Source: Gliomastix tumulicola (Eukaryota > Ascomycota > Sordariomycetes > Hypocreales > Bionectriaceae). Taken from it: a stretch of DNA of 64,000 nt. Made by a program: the position numbers and the translations under genes. The stretch is from positions 6,448,001 to 6,512,000 of the forward strand of contig BCHX01000001.1 in the NCBI GenBank assembly GCA_001599755.1, in the 5' to 3' direction. Numbering within the stretch: the stretch's first letter is position 1; each line of letters starts with the position of its first letter. Below the pieces are notes generated by a model. That model searched no databases. It had not been told where the DNA came from and saw nothing but the letters and a program-made list of their open reading frames with translations. Below are positions 21,578-33,107 of the stretch, piece by piece.

Positions 21578-24262
21578 ATCCTTCGTGGTCCGGGTTGGGG
21601 AAATGAAGATGTTGAGAAGGGGTCTGGTCGTGATGCTGGATCGCAAGGTTGGACGGCTGCAGGAGTCAAAAGTCTATATATACAGTGTATGTCGAACAGG
21701 ACAAGACACAAGCAGATATAGACAGACAGTCGGTGGCTGACTGTTGGTGAATTATAGATGTAGAGCTCGACAGGTAGTCAAGCGGGTGTTAGGGCGGTCG
21801 AAAGCGGTAGCAGACTGTTCCCCCAATGGACTGACGAGGCCTCCTCGACTCTTCCTCGGCAAGAGGAAGAACCACAGGTTCCCTCCTATGCGGCAGCTGG
21901 TAGGATTGGTGCGATGGCGGGGGTGGGTTCTGGTAGTTCGGACCGTGCCCGGACAGGAGGAGCGACTCGACGAGGTTCTTAGGCGACTTCAGCAGCGGTG
22001 GCGGGGGGCGGAATGGCGTTGATGATGTGTGCGGGCTTGCACAGCGAGAAATCTTTGTCACTGACGAAGGTCACGGCCAAGGAAGCCGTTGTGGAGGTGA
22101 TGCCTTTGAGGACGACCAAAGGCAGTCGGAAAGGGGTAAGAATAGCTCTGCAGAGAAGAGGAGTCAGCACTGCCACGAACTATCGATCTGAATGAGGTGA
22201 CATTGGCCGCTGTGACGCAGCGTGGTCAAGGTTGCGTTGCTGGGAAAACTAAAATTTTTCCCTCACAGCCCAGCTCGCGGAGGCCGCCCGGGTGCTTTTG
22301 CGGCCGCATGCTCAACACGAAGCCAGCTAGCCAGCTTCCGTCCCAAAAGTGCCAACATATTGTAGAGCAGAGGGCTCTCCAGTATGAAGGCCTCCCACCG
22401 GTTCGCATTGCTCGCTGGGTCGGTTGGCAAGGCAGATGCGCCCGGCCGTGGTGGATGGCGGTGTGATGGAGGGGGAAAGGAGGGGTGGTGTGTACGTGTC
22501 GCTATTGCGCGTGCGACGCTGGGAAAAGGTCAAGACCTACCTGAAAATAAATTCGGAGCTGGTGCGTAGTCTGTGCCTCGAAAGGACGAAGTTGAGCGGG
22601 CTGGCAGGTAGCTTTCACGTTGCAAAAGGCAGGATGGAGCTGCGTGGGTGAAGAGAAAAGAAGAAGAGAGTTGCGAGCAGTGACAGGTCTGGCGGTGATG
22701 ATTTTGGTCGCAAGACCTGGGTCCACTAAAAATGCACTGAAGACTTGCTGCGAGCGCTAACCAAACGCAATCTAGGGCTTTGATTCCTCGCCGGAGTCTC
22801 CAGTTTCAGAAGCCGGCAAGACGGAAGGAACTTGGAAAAGGGCTGCGAAGCCCCTCAAGGGATCCACATCCGTGGTACCGGGTACAAGATCGGTCACAGG
22901 CATTTGCTACGGGCCCAAAGTACCTTTACTTGTTCAGCTCGTCACTGGCCGCAAGGCACAAAAAGTTTTCCACGCTTTGAGGCCTGTCTCCAGTCGGAGC
23001 TTCTTTTCAGGCTCCAGGCCCATCCGTCAGTCCATCACCGTTCGCACTAGCAGAGACCAGCCACTCCATCATGACCTCAGCGTTGTTCTGTGCAGGAAGC
23101 TCTCGCATTTGTTAGTTATCATGTAACACCAAGACTTGTCGGTCAGGGGACGGGCGTTTCTTGACAGGGACTTACAAAGTCCGTCCCTGTGTGCGTTGGG
23201 TGATATCACACGCAGAATCCTTCCGCCCGTTTCTGTCCCAGAAAGCACGCAATATCTATATCTGGCTCTCCAGAACGCTGTGGAAGCCCGGGCGGCATTA
23301 ATATAATACAGATAGGGATGAGGGCCGAATACAATCCCTCGCGTTTGTCAGCTGAGGTTCGCAAGTGACGGGTGGCAATGACAGGTGAATGTGACACTGA
23401 CAGTTGACAGCCACAGTGGTGACTCTTCGATGCATAGCCCGCCTCGCGATCTGCCCAATCGGCCAGAATCCTGATGGCACCCTGCAAGGAACCACACCTC
23501 CATTTGAAAAATGCTACCCTGTTGGGCGGCGCCTGATTGGCTCGTGCCTGTCTCTCATCGGGAGATCCGTGTCACTCAGCTGCGTCTCGGACCTGACCTC
23601 CGACTTCTTTTCGTCTGATATGCATATTGGGGTAGGTATAATTAGAGGCACACAACATGCAGCTGCCAACACATGCATACCTACGCAGCATCACAATCTA
23701 GCTCACCGACACACGAAGACAAATGCATCGACAAATCAGTGACGCATGTCCTCGGCTCTTTAGTCCAACAATCCAAAGCTCAGGAAATCGTGGTTCTGAA
23801 AGAGCGAGCTCCTCCCCCCCGAATATCAATCCCCTCGCCCTTCCACAGAGGGCCGGGCGGGGGAGAACTCAGGGGATGAGGAATTCTTCATCTTGCGTTG
23901 CTCTGTGATCTAACAGCCATGGAGGAATTCTGACACAGGCCAGAACCCTGGCTGGTAGATGTATCGTATCCAAACGCGGTGTACTAAAGATCGACATCAA
24001 ACTGGAGAACAATAGCGACCAACAATTGCGGTGAGCATACGGATGGCGTTAACATCCCAGCCCCCTTATATCTCTCCTTTGTGGCTCTTTCATCTATCTA
24101 TTACATGTGAGTAGAGTCTTCGGTGTATGTGTCATCATATATACAGAAACAGGTCCAGTCATCTTGAATAAAGTTGGTTGGCTGGAGAAGTATATGCGAA
24201 TGTCGCGTGGTTGGCTGGATTTGGCTCTGGACGTCCAATTCCAGAGAGGGTCGGTGGCATCT
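21578..24262. other. Intergenic: ODC promoter and CYM1 3' flank
   Basis: 2.7 kb between two minus-strand genes. It holds the ODC promoter on the left and the CYM1 3' end on the right. Short frames occur on both strands, none with a domain, a family motif or supporting splice sites. No tRNA or transposon terminus seen. Confidence 0.55.
21675..21682 (-). promoter_or_regulatory. TATA box of the ODC gene
   Basis: TATATATA about 98 bases upstream of the ODC ATG. It predicts a leader of roughly 65 bases without upstream start codons. Confidence 0.5.
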
Positions 24263-27200
24263 TTACTCCGCACCCTTGACGTCCATGTCCTTGATGGTCC
24301 ATTTGTCGTCGACCCAGCCCTGCTTCTCTCCCAGGAAGGCGATCCTCTCCTCGCCCTTCTCAACAGCATCAACGAGGTACTTCTGAGCTGCCTCCTTGAC
24401 CTGCGCCTTGGAAACATCGAGAAGCTGCTCTCTCTTCTTCTGCTTCATCTCGTCGGTGATGCCCGAGAGGAACTTGCCCATGCCCTCCTGGTTGACAGCC
24501 TTGGGCGCATCGACGCTCTGGAAGATGGAGATCTTGGCCTCCTCCAGGTCGCGGTCACTCCACTCGCGGTCCCGCGCCCAGCGTCCGGCATTCTTCATGA
24601 TGCTCAGAGTGTTTTGCGGGTTGGGGTCGCGGTAAGAGTAGAATCCGAAGAGGCCGTCGAGGGCACGTGAGTAAGCACCGCCACCGTAGGCTCCGCCCTT
24701 CTCACGGATCTCGTGATGCAGATGCTTATGCGTCAGAAGCTGCGACAGAATCTGCAGAGGTGCACCATCAGACGACGTGTATGACGTTGTCGCCACGGAC
24801 AGGCCACCATAGTACACCTGGTAAGGCAGAGGGAAGAAAGTCTTGCTATCTCTGGGAAGCGGCTGAGGTGCAGCACTCTTGGGAGACCAGGGATCCCGAG
24901 CCCGGTTGGTGAGGAACTGTTGAAGCGAGGATGTGTTGTCTCCAACACTCTCCGTGCCGCAGGTAATGGCAGCACGCATTTTACCTCCCGTTAAGGCGAA
25001 GCTCTGAATCTGCTTCAGCTTCGCAATCACGTCCTCGAGCTGATCAGTCTCCGGCCTGCTGGCGAGCGAAGTCACAAGCTTCACCTGCGACAGACCGCTG
25101 ACCTGCTGTCGTAGCCAGGCGCTGCGAGTCAGGGTAGACTCAGCATAACCCATAGCGAACCGGTGGCCTGACGATGCAATGTCGTTAACCACACCATCCG
25201 CCGACGCCTGGAGAAGCTGACGGATCCTAAGGGCTGCCTCAGGGCCGTCAAAGTCTGTCTCTACCACGAGCTTGCGCAACAGATCGTACATGTCAGGCAC
25301 ATTTCTGTCGAGCGCCATGCCTGTGAAGATGATGCCCTCACTAGACTGTTGGAAGTCGGTAGGAGAGGGTGTAGAGTGATAGCCGACTGAAACACCGCCA
25401 GTCTTGAGCTTGATGAGATCCTCGAGCTGCTCCATCGTCATGTCCTTGGTCCCAAGTCGCATGATGCTGTCAGTGAACAGAGGAATAAGCTCACGGAGAT
25501 CATCAGGAAGGTTCTCCAAAGTATTGATAGCTCGGAAGTACGTGAGACCGTTGGTTGGTGCTTCGTACCACTGGACAGAAACCTTGTCAACAGCCTCGTC
25601 ACGGAGGACAGTGAACGCTTTAGATCTTGGGATGTCCTTGACATAGACCGTCGGCAGGCAACTCAGATCCTCGGTGTTGGTCTTGTTTTGCTCCGAGAGC
25701 AGCGCCTGCTCTTGCTTCTCGAAAGCCTCGCGGGCCTTCTCCTCGCTACCGGCCTTCTCAACAGCCTGGTTGATCATCGATGACAGCCGCTCCTGTTCCT
25801 CCTTTACCAGCTCATCACCATAGTTCGGAGATGGTGCCATGGTGAAAGTCAGGGTGTTGTCATTGAGCAGATATTTGTCAATGAGACCCTCCAGGTATCC
25901 GCCCTGCGCCAGCTTCTCCTGGAAGCCTGTGATGGTGTCCTTCCATGCGAGGGATTGGAAAGGGTCTGTGCCATTAAACCACTTGGGCTTCAGCCTGTTG
26001 AGCATCGAGAATCCAAAGTTGGCAGTCTTGTGCTTGAGCGACAGCTCGAGCTGATGCAGGGACCCGTCAATCTTGGTCTTGTCAAAGCCCTTATCCCGGG
26101 CTTCACGGAGGATCTCCTGAACGCGCTCCTTTAGCTCGGGCACGTCCGCCTCCTGGACTCCTGTCAGGCCGATTGAAAAGATTCCACGCTTTGCTGAGCT
26201 ATCGTAGCCCGCGTTAGGACTCCAATCCGCGCCCATGCCCGCCTCAATGAGTCCACGGTAAAGCGGTGATCCATAGCCATCCATAAGCAGGGTCGAGAGC
26301 AGAGCGATCGAGAAGGATTCGAGAACATCCGTCGTGTCGCCAGTGACCCACGAGACGGACGTCTTGAACTGGCGGTCGGCATCAACAAGAGGGTCCATGG
26401 GTCCGTATAGCGTCACCTCCCTCGGGCCCTGGAGCTCGACTGGTTCGTGAATATCGCGATCCGCCATGATCTTGTCAAAAGCCTTTAGTCGGGCATCGAC
26501 CTCCTGGAGGTGGTCTGCGAGTGGGAAGTCGCCGTAGGTGAAAACCTTCGCGTTGCTCGGGTGGTAGTGGTCGGCGTGGAACTTCTTCAGTTGCTCGTAC
26601 GTGAGATCGGTGATCTTTTGCGGATCGCCTCCCGAGTTGTTGATGGCAGGGAAGATGTGGTCCTGGAAGCGGATGTAGTAAAGGTATCCCGCATCAGACA
26701 TCTGACCCTTCATCTCGTTGTAGACGACGCCCTTGAACACAAGCTTCTTGCCTTCCTCGTTCTCAGCCAGCGGGTTCTCGGGACCAATGCGCCAACCCTC
26801 CTGTGTGAAGTCGGACTGGTTGAGCAGCGGGTGGAGTGTCGAATCGAGGTAGACCGACATCAGGTTCTTGAAGTCCTGCTCGTTCGTCGTCGCAAAGGGA
26901 TAGAATGTGTGGTCTGAGGCTGTGAAGGCGTTCATGAAGTTGGAGAGAGTCCTCGGGAGCATCTTGAAGAACGGATCGCGAATCGGATACCTATTCGCGT
27001 TGTCAGCCACCTGAAGAAGACCATCAAAATGCAATGTGACCTACTTCTCGCTCCCGCATAGCGTCGTGTGCTCCAAGATGTGTGGAATACCGGTGTCGTC
27101 CGGCGGATTCGTCTTGAAGCCAATGGAGAAGACATTGTTGCTATCCTCGCGGGCAATATGGAGGTAGTCCGCCCCAGTCTTGTCGTGCTGAAGATGCAGA

Positions 27201-27331
27201 GCCGTCAATTCCAACTCGGGGACATGTTTTGATCGGACGAGGGTGAATCCGTGCAGCTTCTCGCCGGGCTTGGGATACTGTGACAGGTCCGTCACGGCCT
27301 TCCGGGCGGCTTTGGCTGCGTTGCGGAGCAT
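24263..27331 (-). CDS. CYM1: Mitochondrial presequence protease Cym1/PreP (M16C)
   Basis: Zinc metallopeptidase that degrades cleaved targeting presequences and other peptides in mitochondria. Model: complement(join(24263..26990,27045..27331)), 1004 residues, the normal size for this family. The N-terminus MLRNAAKAARKAV is basic and free of acids, as expected for a mitochondrial targeting peptide. The inverted zinc motif is His84-Ile-Leu-Glu87-His88 in GIPHILEHTTLCGSEK; the intron falls in the Lys codon of GSEK and the next exon begins YPIRDPFFKMLPRTL. NAFTASDHTFYPFATTN and GWRIGPENPL are conserved M16C blocks. The mid-region from about residue 480 is a charged hairpin that links the two halves, and GGAYGGGAYS near the C-terminus contributes to substrate binding. 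Confidence 0.94.
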
Positions 27332-28500
27332 GATGCTGGTGTATTGTACAAGAAGAAAGAAACGACAGAAATAATACAACTCTATTAAGACAAAGAAGGA
27401 ATTGGAACAGCACAGACAACAACACGTTGAAAGCTGTTGCGACAGGAAGTTGTTTGCTTGAACTTTTTTCTACGAGCAGCGGGATGACGATTCGCGACCA
27501 ACGAGAAATACATGCTTAGTCATGAAAGGGGTGACAAAAAGGCAACCTGAGCAGAGCGTGTCAGTTTTCCTCTTCGAGATTCGTGGGCAAAAGTGGAGTG
27601 AACAGGCACAGGATGCCTTTCTTCGATATGTGCATAAGTAGGCGACATGGAGAAATATAGCTGTCATGAGGCCTTGGTCGTTTCGTCATACATATTGCTG
27701 AGGGTTGCATCTCTCCCTCATCAGTGTCATGACGCCCTCGGCTCGCAGGTCCCTTTGCTGCAGTCCCTGCTTTTGTGTCTCCCACCTTGCCAAGCGGGAA
27801 TTCCGACGGCCGATGCTTAGTCATATTCAGCAGAAGCAATTCATGACTCTAGTACCCTGGCGTGGGTCCGCCCTCAGCTGCGAGGTCACTAACATTCCAG
27901 TGCTGTCAGCTACAGCCTTTGCAGCTATGACACTAGCAGGTCAAATTTGGTGTCATCACCACCACGCAAAACCTCCAGAGCGGCTTCTCAATACTCCCGC
28001 CGAATGATGAGGAAAACCGTTCTATGCCTGCCTAAGTCGAACGAGTCGCACGCATAGCCACCTGCGTCACGTAGCACAGGGCCCTCTCTCTCCTCCCACC
28101 GTAATTTCCCCATTTCCACACTTTCTGTGCTCGGTAAGCTTCAAATCCATACGCTGGCTACCCCCCCGGGCGAGGGCGTGATAGGCCACCCCGACATCAC
28201 CCACCCCCCTCCCAAGCCATGTTGCTCACGGCTTGAAATGATGAACAGGACTCTGTCGACTCCGAAACCCAGGGCGTCTTCCCGTATACCTTGGGGGCTG
28301 CTGCTGCTGCTCCCCGACCGGGCGATTCTTCCATCCCGCGAGTGCACTTTTCTGTCTGTGCCCCCGAATTTTCTCGGCCGGCGGGCTTGCGATTGAGTAG
28401 GACGGTTTTGTGCGGCTTCAATGGGTACTCCAGCACCAGACCAGCCATAGCGTCGTGCCCAGTAGAAGGCAGTAAAGGGAAGAATACTTCTGTCGCCGCG
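27332..28500. promoter_or_regulatory. Divergent intergenic region: CYM1 / taxilin
   Basis: 1.17 kb between divergent genes, so both promoters lie here. No TATA, RNA gene or credible coding frame was noted. Confidence 0.6.
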
Positions 28501-30226
28501 ATGCCGTCGACAAACGCCGATCCCGCCATCACGAATGGCCACGATGACATCTCTCACCCAACCACGCCCAGCAAGAAGGCCTCGAGTGCCGCCAAGGGGA
28601 AGAAGGCCGCGGCCAAATCCACGAGCGACGAGGCGACGAGATTACTACAGGCCAGGATCTCACAGCTGGAGCAGGATGCAACCAACGAGAAGGACCAGGA
28701 GCTGGAGATTGGTGAGTACTCGGCGACGGCGTCAACATCGGAGGGGCAACGACAAGCAAAGAAGAGGCACCAAGAGACAAGCTCCCATTCTAACTACATT
28801 CATTCATTCCCATAGAGCGCGAAGTTAAGCGAGCCAACCGCGACCTCGTCCAGAGCATATCGAAGATGGACAATATGCAAAAGATTGACTACCTCACCAA
28901 GCGTTCAAGCGAGCTTCTCGCCGACATGCGCCGTCTAGAGAAGGAAAACCAGAAGAACAAGCGGTCCCGGGACAACCTGCAGAAGGAGCGCGACAACAAC
29001 CGCACCGAGCTCAGCAAGACGGTCGGCCTCAAGGAGAAGCTCGAGAAGCTATGCCGGGAACTTCAAAGGGACAATAACAAGATGAAGGTCAGCACCCGGC
29101 GACTCATCCCACGCGAGCCGGTGGTGAGGTGTGAGAAATTTGGCGAGAGAGACATGCTGATGTTGGGGATATCAGAACGAGAACAAGGAGCTCCAGATCG
29201 CCCACAAGCGTAACACGACTGCATGGGACGAAAAGTATGCAACTTTACTCTCAAAGGTGGAGGGGTATCAGGAAGAGAAGGATACCCCGACGAAGCAGGT
29301 GGTTGACATGGACATGGAAGAACTGTAAGCATGGCACGTGTCGCTCGTGGGAGGGAACTCGCTAATGGCCTCTACCTAGCTTCCGTGTGCGTTTCAAGTC
29401 ATTCATCGACCAGTACGAGCTGCGGGAGCTGCACTTTCACTCTCTCATGCGGACAAAGGAACTTGAAGTACAGTTCCACATGTCTCGGTTTGAGAGAGAG
29501 AAGAAGGCAGCCGACGCCGAGGCGAGCAAGTCGAGGCACCTTCAAGCCCAGGTTCAGGCCTTCACTAAGACTGAGACTGAACTGCGGAACCAGCTCAACG
29601 TCTACGTTGATAAGTTCAAACAAGTGCGTTCCCCCCCGGCTGGACGGACACTCCCTACACGTGTGCTGGAGTCCAGGGCTGATTTGCTGATTCTTTAGCA
29701 GGTCGAGGACACGTTGAATAACAGCAACGACCTCTTCCTTTCCTTCCGCAAGGAAATGGAGGACATGTCCAAGAAGAGCAAGAAGCTCGAGAAGGAGAAC
29801 GACGTGCTCAAGAAACAGAAGGAGGCTACTAACGCCAACATCATTCGACTAGCTGAGGAGCGACAGGAGTGGAAGAAGAAGTCAGAGAATGCTACCAGGC
29901 AATTGCAGACGTTACGCGGCATCATCCAGGCCATGCAGAGGCAGGGACGCCCCGTACCTCCCAACCTAGCCAGCACCTTGGAGAGCTGTTTCTCGGACAG
30001 CCATGGTGGCGGCGAGGGTGATGAGGAGAGCGACTACTCGATCGATGGAGACGAAGACGATGAGGAAGAAGGGGAAGAGGAAGAGGGAGAAGAAGAAGAA
30101 GTCAGTGACTTCGACGATGACGATACCGAGGAAGAAGTCCAACCTCCTGAACGTGCTGCCCCGGTAACGTACGGGCCGGAGCGACCACCCCAGCCACAAC
30201 CTGCAGCGAGCGTCAATGGACACTAG
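28501..30226 (+). CDS. Taxilin-family coiled-coil protein
   Basis: Taxilins bind syntaxins and are linked to vesicle traffic in animals; the fungal role is little known. Model: join(28501..28711,28816..29087,29176..29324,29380..29623,29702..30226), 466 residues. After a Ser/Lys-rich head, one long coiled coil runs from about residue 45 to 375. The taxilin core is recognisable in KLEKLCRELQRDN, NENKELQIAHKRN and FRVRFKSFIDQYELRELHF. The last 85 residues are an acidic Glu/Asp tail followed by Pro-rich sequence. The exon 2 donor is the weaker GTCAGC. The last intron ends TAGCAG, so either acceptor works in frame and the protein may gain one Gln (exon start 29699). The start is the only in-frame ATG before the conserved region. 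Confidence 0.85.
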
Positions 30227-31194
30227 GAGTCGCGCCATAGTCAGAGCAGCACGGCCATGAGCAGGCGTATCCCACCTCCCATTCCCACTCAGCACCAGTT
30301 ACCAGGCGGCGGAGGCTTGCATTTCAGGCTCCTCGGGCAAGGCCCTCCTGGTTCGCCTGCAGGGACCACTGGAGTCCTTTTCAGCATCCCGTTTACAGGC
30401 ACAGAACCGTCGCGAGACCTTGTACGAGAGAAGCTCGTGTCTGCCATGGAGGCTCTAAGCCTAGACTGATTACTAGCTTGTTATATGTACGGCGGTTTCT
30501 AAACCCCCTGACTGTCATGTTTAAACCAGCTTGAAATAATGCTCCGTGGGATGGCTTGTCCAATTTCTGTTGTTGGAGACTCAGCGCCATGTCATCAATT
30601 AGCTACTGTGCCTTCTGGCATGCAACATCATACTCGTATCTAGGGATCTTTGCCATAGCTCCATGTAAGCAACTGCTGCAATATTCGCCGCGTCGCAGTT
30701 CCATTGCATAAGTAGCTGAGCCAGCTGAGAGCCCTCGCATGGACAATTACCCCATCTAGAACTAACGCAGCTCATAGTGCATTAGCCCCCTGAAGCTTGG
30801 AGGGGAATCCCGGTGGCAGACATAAAAGGTTCCCCGCTTGTCTAACCTTACCACACCCTCCGCCCGTGATTTTGTTCACTGGTGCAGCTTTATTTATGTC
30901 TTACTTTAATGACGTCCTCGGATCCTCCACTAAACAGCGCCCGCCTGCAGACGGGATCCCCCAGCCAAAAAGCCCACTTGCGAGCTGGAGGACAAGCCTT
31001 ACTTGAGGCCACTTTTCGCTTCCGAATCCTCAACCCCATTCCTTCGTCGACATCGACACCAAAGAGACAACATCGTCTCTTGTCGCTCTCTCTGCGCGCC
31101 GTCCGCATCCCTTTTCTTTCTCTATTTCCTCTCTTGTGTTACTAGCTTGCCAATCGTCACTCTTTTCCTGCATTGACGCCCATCGCCGCCCGTC
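30227..31194. other. Intergenic: taxilin 3' flank and STE24 promoter
   Basis: About 970 bases between two plus-strand genes. The 120 bases before STE24 are C/T-rich (many TCTCT runs), typical of a fungal 5' leader. No further gene supported. Confidence 0.6.
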
Positions 31195-32731
31195 ATGGAT
31201 CTCCTCCAGGTAACACACACCAACCCTGCTAACCCTGCCCTCCGTACAAACAACCTCATTGCTAACCACGACAAACCCGCAGCGCCTGGCGCGGTTCCTC
31301 GACCGCCCGCTCTTCCCCTGGAAGAAGCTCTTCATGGGCTTCTCCCTCGGCCACTACCTCTTCGAGTCCTTCCTCACGTTCCGCCAGTACCGCGTCCTCT
31401 GCCGCCCCGCGCCTCCCGCCGTCCTCGCCAAGGAGGTCACCCCGGACACGTTCGCCAAGTCGCAGCGCTACGGCCGCGCAAAGGCCCTCTTCTCCATCGT
31501 CGACGGCCTCTGGGACCAGATCCAGAACGTCGCCCTCCTGCACTTCGACGTCCTGCCCAAGGTCTGGTCCCTGACGGGCGACTGGCTGCTGCGCTTCGCG
31601 CCCGCGCGCTTCTCGGGCGAGATCTCGCACTCGATCCTCTTCCTCCTGACCTTCCTCGCCCTGCAGCAGGTGCTCAACCTGCCGTCGCAGCTCTACTACA
31701 CCTTCGTCCTCGAGGAGAAGCACGGCTTCAACAAGCAGACGCCCGCGCTCTTCTTCACCGACCTCGTCAAGACCAACCTCGTCACCGCCGTCCTCCTGCC
31801 GCCCATCCTCGCCGGGTTCCTCAAGATTGTCCAGAAGACGGGCAGCAAGTTCTTCGTCTGGCTCTGGGCCTTCACCGCGGGCCTGCAGATCTTCATGACC
31901 GCCGCGTACCCGACCTTCATCCTGCCGCTCTTCAACAAGCTCTCCCCGCTGCCCGAGGGCGAGCTCAAGACAAAGGTCGACGACCTCGCCGCCAGCCTCA
32001 AGTTCCCGCTCCACGAGCTCTTCATCATCGACGGCAGCAAGCGCAGCGCCCACTCGAACGCCTACTTCTTCGGTCTGCCCTGGAAGAAGCACATTGTCCT
32101 GTACGATACGCTGGTGGACGGCAACACCCCCGACGAGGTCACTGCTGTTCTCGGTCACGAGCTCGGCCACTGGAAGCTCGGCCACACCACCCGTCTCATG
32201 CTCATCACCCAGGTATGGTTCCCCCCCAAGCTCTCCTCCCCGTCCTCAAATCCTCAACCATATGCTGACCGTTTTTCCCAGACCCACCTCCTCTACGTCT
32301 TCACCCTCTTCTCCGTCTTCATCAACAACGGCTCCCTCTACTCCTCCTTCCAGTTCAACACCGACCGCCCCATCATCATCGGCTTCCTCCTCTTCAACAA
32401 CGCCCTCGCCCCCTTCGACATGCTCGTCAAGCTCGGCATGAACGTCGTCACCCGCAAGTACGAGTTCCAGGCCGACAAGTTCGCCAAGGACCTCGGCTAC
32501 GCCTCCGACCTCGCCCGCTCCCTGCTCAAGCTGCACACGCAGAACCTCAGCTCGCTCGACGCCGACCCCATCTACGCCACCTACCACTTCTCGCACCCGC
32601 ACGTCACCGAGCGCCTCAAGGCCCTGGGCTGGAAGGGCGACGAGAAGATCCAGGGCGGGGCGCTGGAGAAGGAGGTCAACCCCGAGGGCAAGGACGGCGT
32701 CGTCAAGGCCAGCGGGCGTGACGAGCTGTAA
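31195..32731 (+). CDS. STE24: CAAX prenyl protease 1 (Ste24, M48)
   Basis: Zinc endopeptidase of the ER and inner nuclear membrane that trims prenylated CAAX proteins such as a-factor-type pheromones. Model: join(31195..31209,31283..32212,32282..32731), 464 residues; exon 1 codes for only MDLLQ. The zinc site is His297-Glu298-x-x-His301 in VLGHELGHWKLGH, with the third ligand Glu376 in KYEFQADKFA. Several hydrophobic helices flank it (for example ISHSILFLLTFLALQQVL and NLVTAVLLPPILAGFL), and YTFVLEEKHGFNKQT is a family block. The chain ends in SGRDEL, resembling an ER retrieval tetrapeptide. Strong C bias at third codon positions suggests high expression or a GC-rich patch. Confidence 0.95.
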
Positions 32732-33107
32732 GGGTGGATAAGATGTTAGAAAAGGCGTTATGTGATGTTTTGGAGGCAAGGAGGGGCTGTGGGCGTAATC
32801 CTGCGGTCAAGTCATCTCATCGAGGCATCTAGACACCATAGATATGACAGATTTTGTGTACTATTAGATAGATAGACAGTCCAGAAAGATGCCAGGAATT
32901 AGCCACGGGAGAAACATGGATCTGATCTAAACCAAAGATAGAATACCAATACAAGAATGAGTGTTCGATGGAATCATGCGACAATGGGATAGAAACGTGT
33001 TTAATCGTGAAAATCTCATAGTCCATTGTTCTGCAACACCCAGTCCTAATTCTTACCTTTCCGTTATCCTAACCTCTGAACTTCTATAGCATTTCCCAAT
33101 CCATGAT
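32732..33107. other. Convergent 3' flanks of STE24 and M16 gene
   Basis: 376 bases between stop codons of convergent genes; A/T-rich, consistent with 3' untranslated regions. Nothing else seen. Confidence 0.6.

Noticed and set aside
21578..21646. Longer ODC N-terminus starting at 21646
   Set aside because: That codon is TTG; the first ATG in frame is at 21577 and gives the usual ODC start.
31262..32185. Glu/Val-rich minus-strand frame opposite STE24
   Set aside because: Antisense shadow of a strongly C-biased gene.
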